Assembly: GCF_003261635.1 (NCBI RefSeq)
Contig: NZ_QFXK01000036.1
Span: 98,452 to 162,451, forward strand
Direction: 5' to 3'
Source of the DNA: Kribbella monticola
Lineage (GTDB): Bacteria > Actinomycetota > Actinomycetes > Propionibacteriales > Kribbellaceae
DNA length: 64,000 nt
Part shown: one piece after another, positions 59,401-64,000 of the stretch
Numbering within the stretch: position 1 is the first letter of the stretch
Layout: each line of letters begins with the position of its first letter
The notes under the pieces: generated by a model
What the model saw: the letters and a program-made list of their open reading frames with translations, nothing else
What the model was told of the DNA's origin: nothing
Database searches by the model: none
Translations under genes and position numbers: made by a program

Positions 59401-60732
59401 TCAGTCGAGGTAGTCCCGCAGCACCTGCGAGCGCGACGGGTGCCGCAGCTTCGACATCGTCTTGGACTCGATCTGGCGGATCCGCTCGCGCGTCACGCCG
59501 TACACCTTGCCGATCTCGTCCAGCGTCTTCGGCTGGCCGTCGGTCAGACCGAAGCGCATCGAGACGACGCCGGCCTCACGCTCGGACAGCGTGTCCAGTA
59601 CGGCGTGCAGCTGCTCCTGGAGCAAGGTGAACGAGACGGCCTCGGCCGGCACGATCGCCTCGGAGTCCTCGATCAGGTCACCGAACTCGGAGTCGCCGTC
59701 CTCGCCGAGCGGGGTGTGCAGCGAGATCGGCTCGCGACCGTACTTCTGCACCTCGATGACCTTCTCCGGGGTCATGTCGAGCTCCTTGGCGAGCTCTTCC
59801 GGAGTGGGTTCGCGACCGAGGTCCTGCAGCATCTGGCGCTGCACCCGGGCCAGCTTGTTGATGACCTCGACCATGTGCACCGGGATCCGGATGGTGCGGG
59901 CCTGGTCGGCCATCGCGCGGGTGATCGCCTGCCGGATCCACCAGGTCGCGTAGGTGGAGAACTTGTAGCCCTTGGTGTAGTCGAACTTCTCGACCGCGCG
60001 GATCAGACCGAGGTTGCCCTCCTGGATCAGGTCCAGGAACAGCATGCCGCGGCCGGTGTAGCGCTTGGCCAGCGAGACGACCAGTCGCAGGTTGGCCTCG
60101 AGCAGGTGGTTCTTCGCCCGGCGGCCGTCCTCCGAGATCCACTCGTACTCGTCCTTGACCTTGTCCTTGAGCTTGGTGGCCTCGTCGCTGATCTGCTCCT
60201 CGGCGAACAGGCCGGCCTCGATCCGCTTGGCGAGCTCGACCTCCTGCTCGGCGTTCAGCAGCGGGACCTTGCCGATCTGCTTCAGGTAGTCCTTGACCGG
60301 GTCGGCGGTCGCACCGGCGACCATCACCTGCTGCTCGGGCTCGTCGGTCTCGTCGGCCTCGGAGACGACGAAGCCCTCGCTCTCGCTGAGCTCCTTCTCC
60401 AGCGGCTTCACAGCCTCCGGGGAGAAGTCCGACTCGTCGACCTCGTCGAGCGCACGCGGCTTACCGGTCTTCGGGTCGACAGCCAGACCCGCCTCGGACA
60501 CGGCCTTCTTCGCCGGCGCCTTCTTGGCGGCGGCCTTCTTCGCGGCGGGAATACCGTCCTCCTTGGTGGACACAGCAGCCTTGGTGGCCGCGGCAGCGGC
60601 CTTCTTCACGGGGGCCTTCTTGGCGGCAGGTTCGGTTACTCTGGCGCTGGTCCTCGGAGCCGTGCTGCGGGCGGTGGCGGCCACGGCCCGGCCGGACTCG
60701 GCGGGAAGGTTCTCGGACGAGCTGGACGACAC
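59401..60732 (-). CDS. Principal RNA polymerase sigma factor (HrdB/SigA)
   Basis: A 443-residue group 1 sigma factor, GTG start with GAGAGG before it. Residues ~35-95 are Ala/Lys-rich (AAKKAPVKKAAAAATKAA and AAKKAAAKKAPAKKA), histone-like. Conserved regions follow: 1.2 (DPVKDYLKQIGKVPLLNAEQEVELAKRIEAGL), 2 (ANLRLVVSLAKRYTGRGMLFLDLIQEGNLGLIRAVEKFDYTKGYKFSTYATWWIRQAITRAMAD), 3 (IRIPVHMVEVINKLARVQRQM) and 4 (LDTLSEREAGVVSMRFGLTDGQPKTLDEIGKVYGVTRERIRQIESKTMSKLRHPSRS). It directs housekeeping transcription. HrdB/SigA is near parE in many actinobacteria. Confidence 0.95.
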   Translation of the reverse strand: MSSSSSENLPAESGRAVAATARSTAPRTSARVTEPAAKKAPVKKAAAAATKAAVSTKEDGIPAAKKAAAKKAPAKKAVSEAGLAVDPKTGKPRALDEVDESDFSPEAVKPLEKELSESEGFVVSEADETDEPEQQVMVAGATADPVKDYLKQIGKVPLLNAEQEVELAKRIEAGLFAEEQISDEATKLKDKVKDEYEWISEDGRRAKNHLLEANLRLVVSLAKRYTGRGMLFLDLIQEGNLGLIRAVEKFDYTKGYKFSTYATWWIRQAITRAMADQARTIRIPVHMVEVINKLARVQRQMLQDLGREPTPEELAKELDMTPEKVIEVQKYGREPISLHTPLGEDGDSEFGDLIEDSEAIVPAEAVSFTLLQEQLHAVLDTLSEREAGVVSMRFGLTDGQPKTLDEIGKVYGVTRERIRQIESKTMSKLRHPSRSQVLRDYLD

Positions 60733-60846
60733 GAATTACCTCTCGTCTGACGATGTGCAGTCTGCAGGGTTACTGGTACTACTCATACAGCGTTGTCATG
60801 CCATGATTTTGGTGGCGGCTCGCTGGTCAGGCGGCAGCAACACTCC

Positions 60847-60852
60847 ATTGTA
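60847..60852 (-). promoter_or_regulatory. Candidate -10 for the sigma factor gene
   Basis: On the minus strand TACAAT lies about 115 bases before the GTG start. No good -35 is seen at 16-18 bases. The rest of the 257-base spacer (60733-60989) shows no gene. Confidence 0.35.
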
Positions 60853-60989
60853 ATCCGCGAGCCAAGCCCAACCGTTCCGCGACCCCCCGTGCTGGCGCGT
60901 CATCACGCTGCGAAACCGCCTCCGGCCACGAGATCCGTTATAGAACCGACGCCTTGCGGCGCCGGCCCCAGCCCGTCATAATCCAGCGT

Positions 60990-61607
60990 TCAACTGTTCC
61001 GGGTCTGCCGCATCGGTCGCGCCACCACCCGCTTCTCGACCTTCTGCTCCATCTTGAACTGACGCACCTTCACCAGGGAGGCCACGTCGATGACGTCCGC
61101 GACGGACTTGTAGGCGCCGTCCTCGCCGTACGGTTCGGACGCCTCCCGCCAGCCCCGCGGCCGCACCTTCAGTTGTTTGCCGAGCAGCGCGACGAAGATC
61201 TTCGCCTTCTGCGCGCCGAAGCCGGGCAGCGCGGACAGCCGGGCGAGCAGGTCGTCGCCGGACTTCACATCGGCCCAGACGGCCGACGCGTTACCGCCGT
61301 ACTCCTCGTCCAGGTGCTTGGCCAGCGTCTGGATCCGAGCCGCCATCGCGGTCGGGAACCGGTGCACGGCCGGCGGACCGGCCACCACCTCGACGAAACC
61401 GTCCGGGTCGTAGGCGGCGACCGTGGACGGGTCGAACGGGCCCTCCATCCGCTGGGCGATCGCGACCGGGCCGGCGAACGCACGCTCCATCGGGATCTGC
61501 TGGTCCAGCAGCATCCCAACCAGCAGCGCGAAAGGGTCTCTGCTCAACATCTCGTCGGCGTCCGGCTGCTGCGCGAGGCACAGCTTCTTGCTCCGTGTCG
61601 AAGTCAC
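60990..61607 (-). CDS. HhH-GPD family DNA glycosylase-like repair protein
   Basis: The GTG at 61607 follows GGAGGAGGA by five bases and gives 205 residues; an ATG at 61625 overlaps that ribosome site and is less likely. The protein has a helix-hairpin-helix motif (LSALPGFGAQKAKIFVALLGKQL) and an N-terminal DPFALLVGMLLDQQIPMERAFAGP typical of the small endonuclease III-like group. Catalytic Asp and iron-sulfur cysteines of Nth are not evident. Base excision repair is likely; specificity unknown. One base separates it from the UspA stop. Confidence 0.85.
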   Translation of the reverse strand: MTSTRSKKLCLAQQPDADEMLSRDPFALLVGMLLDQQIPMERAFAGPVAIAQRMEGPFDPSTVAAYDPDGFVEVVAGPPAVHRFPTAMAARIQTLAKHLDEEYGGNASAVWADVKSGDDLLARLSALPGFGAQKAKIFVALLGKQLKVRPRGWREASEPYGEDGAYKSVADVIDVASLVKVRQFKMEQKVEKRVVARPMRQTRNS

Positions 61608-61608
61608 C

Positions 61609-62037
61609 TCAGTCCTCCTCCCCATCAGACAACTCAGGCTCGGCCTTGACGGCCAGCACCGGACACGGAGCGTCGAGCAGCACCCGTTGGGCGTTGCTGC
61701 CGAGGATGAGCTTGCCGACCGGGGACCGGCGCCGAAGGCCGATCACGATGAACTCCGCGTGCACCTGCTCGGCGACGGCCACCAGGTCCTCCGCCGGGTC
61801 GAGTCCACGCACCAGTTGCCGTACCTCGTAGGGCACACCGGTCGAGTCGAGCTGCTCCCTTACCTCCGTCAACGCGGCGTCACTCGCCGCGGCCTCGTCG
61901 CTGTCGAAGCTGCGTCCGCCCCGGTGCGAGTTCACCACCACCAGCTTGGCGTCGCGTAGCTTCGCCTCCTCCGCCGCCCGTCTGAGCGCGGCGCGCCCCT
62001 CGGACTTCGGGACATACCCCACGACGATGGTCGTCAT
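61609..62037 (-). CDS. Universal stress protein (UspA family)
   Basis: A 142-residue single-domain USP with VVGYVPKSEGRAALRRAAEEAK and the ATP-binding loop GLRRRSPVGKLILGSNAQRVLLDAPCPVLAV, the G-2x-G-9x-GS pattern, so nucleotide binding is likely. It is cytoplasmic and possibly stress-induced; partner unknown. GGAGGTGA precedes its ATG. The downstream glycosylase gene probably shares its transcript. Confidence 0.92.
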   Translation of the reverse strand: MTTIVVGYVPKSEGRAALRRAAEEAKLRDAKLVVVNSHRGGRSFDSDEAAASDAALTEVREQLDSTGVPYEVRQLVRGLDPAEDLVAVAEQVHAEFIVIGLRRRSPVGKLILGSNAQRVLLDAPCPVLAVKAEPELSDGEED

Positions 62038-62298
62038 CGACTTGCCTCACCTCCGGGTGTCTTCCACCACACGGTCGACCCGTTCCGAACGATACTGCCC
62101 TGAACCCGCGTCGGCATCTGTGGAAATGCACCACCTGTGTCGCATCCGTGACCCTCCGGCAGTTGTGCCCGAAACACCCGGCGCAGCACGCCGTCTGGTT
62201 CACCCCTGCTTACCCCCGTCGCCGGGATCTAACCCCGTTGCCGAAGGCAAATTGCTTCGGCTGCGCGCTGTCCTACGTTGTCTGCCGGGCTAACCGGT
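62038..62298. other. 261-base spacer upstream of the USP gene
   Basis: It contains a hairpin with 7-base arms GCCGAAG (62240-62246) and CTTCGGC (62255-62261), positioned to end the minus-strand ligase transcript. I see no gene, and no clear promoter boxes for the USP gene. Confidence 0.4.
62240..62261 (-). terminator. Short hairpin after the GCS2 ligase gene
   Basis: GCCGAAG and CTTCGGC pair around an 8-base AT-rich loop, 38 bases after the ligase stop. Confidence 0.4.
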
Positions 62299-63777
62299 TC
62301 AGTCGATCGGCCATTCGTGCACAGGCGTGTTCTCGTGCATGTGCTCGCGATAGCGGCTGAGCATCCCGCGCAAAGCGTCGCGCCGGCCGTGGGATCCCTT
62401 GGTGTACAAGCGGTGGAACTCATCGGCCTGCCAGGAAGCCCCGTTCCGGTTGGTCAGGCAGCGCTGTTCGATGATGCCGAGCAGGCGATCCCGGACGGCC
62501 GCGTCGACGCCCCAGGAGTCGAGACCCTGGGAAGCCAACGGCAGCAGGCGCCGCAGTACGAGTTCGGTCGCGCGCGCCGTACCGACGCCCGGCCAGAAGA
62601 CCTCGGCGTCGATGCCTTGCCGGGCCGCCTCGTGGAAGTTCTCCTCCGCGGCGCTGAAAGACATCTGCGACCAGATCGGGCGTTCGTCGTCGGCGAGCGC
62701 GCGAACCAGGCCGAAGTAGAAGGCGCCGTTGGCCATCGTGTCGACCACGGTCGGCCCAGCCGGCAGCACGCGGTTCTCCACTCGCAGATGCGGCTTCTCC
62801 CGGACAACGTCGTACACCGGGCGGTTCCAGCGGTAGATCGTCCCGTTGTGCAGGCGAAGCTCCGAAAGAGCCGGGGTGTCGCCGCGATCCAGCACGGCGA
62901 TCGGGTCCTCGTCCGAGGTCACCGGCAACAGTGCCGGGTAGTACCGCGAGTTCTCCTCGAACAGGTCGAAGATCGAGGTGATCCAGCGTTCGCCGAACCA
63001 CACCCGCGGCCGGACCCCCTGCGTCTTCAGCTCGTGCGTCCGGGTGTCGGCAGCCTGCTCGAACAAGGCGATCCGGGTCTCCCGCATCAGTTCCTTGCCG
63101 AACAGGAACGGCGAGTTCGCGCCGACCGCGAGTTGCACGCCGGAGATCGCCTGAGCGGCGTTCCAGTACCGCGGGAAGGCCTCGGGCGTCACCTGGAGGT
63201 GGAACTGCGTCGACGTACACGCGGCTTCGGGCAGGATGCTGTCCGCGGTCACCTGCAGCCGCTCGATCCCGTCGATCGCGATCTGCACGTCCTCGCCGCG
63301 GGCCTGGAAGACCTGGTCGTTGAGCAGCGTGTACCGCGGGTTGGCGCTGATCGCCTCGCGCGAGATGTGCTGCAGCATCAGCGTCGGCAGGATCCCGACG
63401 ACCACCATCTTCGACCCGGTGCGGGCGGCCTTCTCCTCGGCGGCATTGAGGCTGTCGCGGATCGACTTCTCCATCACGTCCAGGCCGGTACCGTCGATCT
63501 GGCCCGGCGGGACGTTGATCTCGACGTTGAACTGGCCGAGCTCGGTCTGGAACGCGTCGTCCTCGATCGCGTTCAGCACCTCCGCGTTCTTGAACGCCGG
63601 GTCGCAGTTCTCGTCGATCAGGTTCAGCTCGATCTCGATGCCGGTCATCGGCCGCTCGGCGTCGAACCGCGCCTCCCGCAACATCCGGGCGAACGCGTCC
63701 AGATTGCGATGGACCTGGTCGCGGAACGCGGTCCGATCCGCCCGGGTGAATTCGACCCGGTCGACTTCCTCGCCCAT
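62299..63777 (-). CDS. GCS2-type glutamate-cysteine ligase family protein (carboxylate-amine ligase)
   Basis: The 492-residue product has GIEIELNLIDENCDPAFKNAEVL with acidic metal ligands, GQFNVEINVPPG, a second ligand region (STQFHLQV) and SELRLHNGTIYRWNRPVYD. Residues match the GCS2/YbdK family that joins glutamate to cysteine or other amines using ATP. Actinobacteria normally lack glutathione and use mycothiol, so the physiological substrate is uncertain; some relatives make ergothioneine or other gamma-glutamyl compounds. The start at 63777 gives MGEEVDRVEFTRADR. Confidence 0.82.
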   Translation of the reverse strand: MGEEVDRVEFTRADRTAFRDQVHRNLDAFARMLREARFDAERPMTGIEIELNLIDENCDPAFKNAEVLNAIEDDAFQTELGQFNVEINVPPGQIDGTGLDVMEKSIRDSLNAAEEKAARTGSKMVVVGILPTLMLQHISREAISANPRYTLLNDQVFQARGEDVQIAIDGIERLQVTADSILPEAACTSTQFHLQVTPEAFPRYWNAAQAISGVQLAVGANSPFLFGKELMRETRIALFEQAADTRTHELKTQGVRPRVWFGERWITSIFDLFEENSRYYPALLPVTSDEDPIAVLDRGDTPALSELRLHNGTIYRWNRPVYDVVREKPHLRVENRVLPAGPTVVDTMANGAFYFGLVRALADDERPIWSQMSFSAAEENFHEAARQGIDAEVFWPGVGTARATELVLRRLLPLASQGLDSWGVDAAVRDRLLGIIEQRCLTNRNGASWQADEFHRLYTKGSHGRRDALRGMLSRYREHMHENTPVHEWPID

Positions 63778-63907
63778 CTGCGCCTCCGCTGTCGGTTACT
63801 GCGCCTCCCGGTACCTGGCCTCAGTCTGCCTGAACCGTGCCTTTCGTGTGACCTGGATCGCGTCGCCGTTCACCAGGTGGTACGCCGGCCGCCGGCGGGC
63901 GGGCGTT

Positions 63908-64000
63908 CTAGATGTACCCGGCCGAGACGTTGGTGACGTTGGGGTTGGTGGGTTGACGTAGGGAAGACCTCCGGAGTGCGGTGGAGATAGCCGTCTTCAC
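63908..64000 (-). CDS. Possible C-terminal end of a gene entering from the right edge (partial)
   Basis: On the minus strand a frame open to the window edge reads ...STALRRSSLRQ PTNPNVTNVSAGYI and stops at 63908-63910. Third-codon GC is about 80% and highest in the last half, which favours coding. Family not recognised; too short to describe. Confidence 0.35.
   Translation of the reverse strand: MKTAISTALRRSSLRQPTNPNVTNVSAGYI

Noticed and set aside
63236..63961. 241-residue plus-strand frame at the right end
   Set aside because: Mostly antisense to the GCS2 ligase gene, Ser/Arg-rich, no motifs.
1..64000. CRISPR arrays, insertion sequences, tRNA genes, prophage
   Set aside because: No regularly spaced identical repeats, no transposase or integrase motifs, and no cloverleaf-like sequence were seen by eye.

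Overview
The window is high-GC DNA from an actinobacterium. GTG and TTG starts are frequent, neighbouring genes often overlap by ATGA, GTGA or TGATG, and three-quarters or more of the sequence is coding. The gene set (sigma-A/HrdB, ParE and ParC within 25 kb, a DUF7455 zinc-ribbon protein beside ParE, an LprG/P55 pair, F420-type PPOX enzyme, DUF5998 and DUF6412 proteins, many ABC sugar-uptake genes) points to Propionibacteriales, and most resembles Kribbella. That genus call is inference from gene content, not a database match. I see no tRNA, rRNA, insertion sequence, prophage or CRISPR array.

Layout. (1) 1-10.9 kb is a carbohydrate region: the end of a secreted beta-helix protein, a Gfo/Idh/MocA oxidoreductase, a GNAT, a ROK repressor, and a minus-strand operon of lipoprotein binding protein, two permeases, NAD-dependent sugar oxidoreductase and ManD/RspA-type dehydratase, followed by a DapA-family aldolase with a divergent LysR regulator. 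With a uronate-dehydrogenase-like SDR, an acid-sugar dehydratase and a KDG-type aldolase, the set suggests oxidative uronate use. No transporter ATPase is present, so a shared MsiK-type ATPase is probably used. (2) 11-15.2 kb: PhyH-like dioxygenase, VOC protein, DUF4185 secreted protein, then a small unannotated unit of two tandem 6-codon ORFs (M/V-A-G-K-D/E-Q) closed by a hairpin, then sulfurtransferase and thymidine kinase. (3) 15.3-23.2 kb: secreted subtilase, phosphodiesterase, DUF5998, ABC/FtsX exporter, P1 peptidase, frameshifted DUF2087 gene. (4) 23.2-31.5 kb: GNAT-acyl-CoA-synthetase fusion, IT-superfamily transporter, orphan SOS box, AMP-forming ligase, FetB-like permease and small enzymes. 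(5) 31.6-36.4 kb: LuxR-type two-component system divergent from an ABC/FtsX exporter with a perfect palindrome between them. (6) 36.5-47.7 kb: ParC, LprG, P55-like MFS, sucrase/ferredoxin-like protein, carbonic anhydrase, secreted pyroglutamyl-peptidase homologue with Ser in place of Cys, HxlR/MFS pair, broken HAD gene and VOC proteins. (7) 47.8-63.8 kb: ParE, DUF7455, MocR/LysE pair, glycogen-debranching-type enzyme, DUF456, OmpR/HK system with DUF5666 target, short YidC, DUF6412, principal sigma factor, HhH-GPD repair protein, UspA and a GCS2 ligase.

The most unusual item is the tandem micro-ORF unit at 13.59-13.71 kb. Its two copies keep the same peptide while differing at synonymous or conservative positions, each with its own ribosome binding site. 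Other points worth attention are shared direct repeats upstream of the OmpR regulator and its neighbour, a perfect SOS box attached to no SOS gene, and two genes disrupted by small indels.
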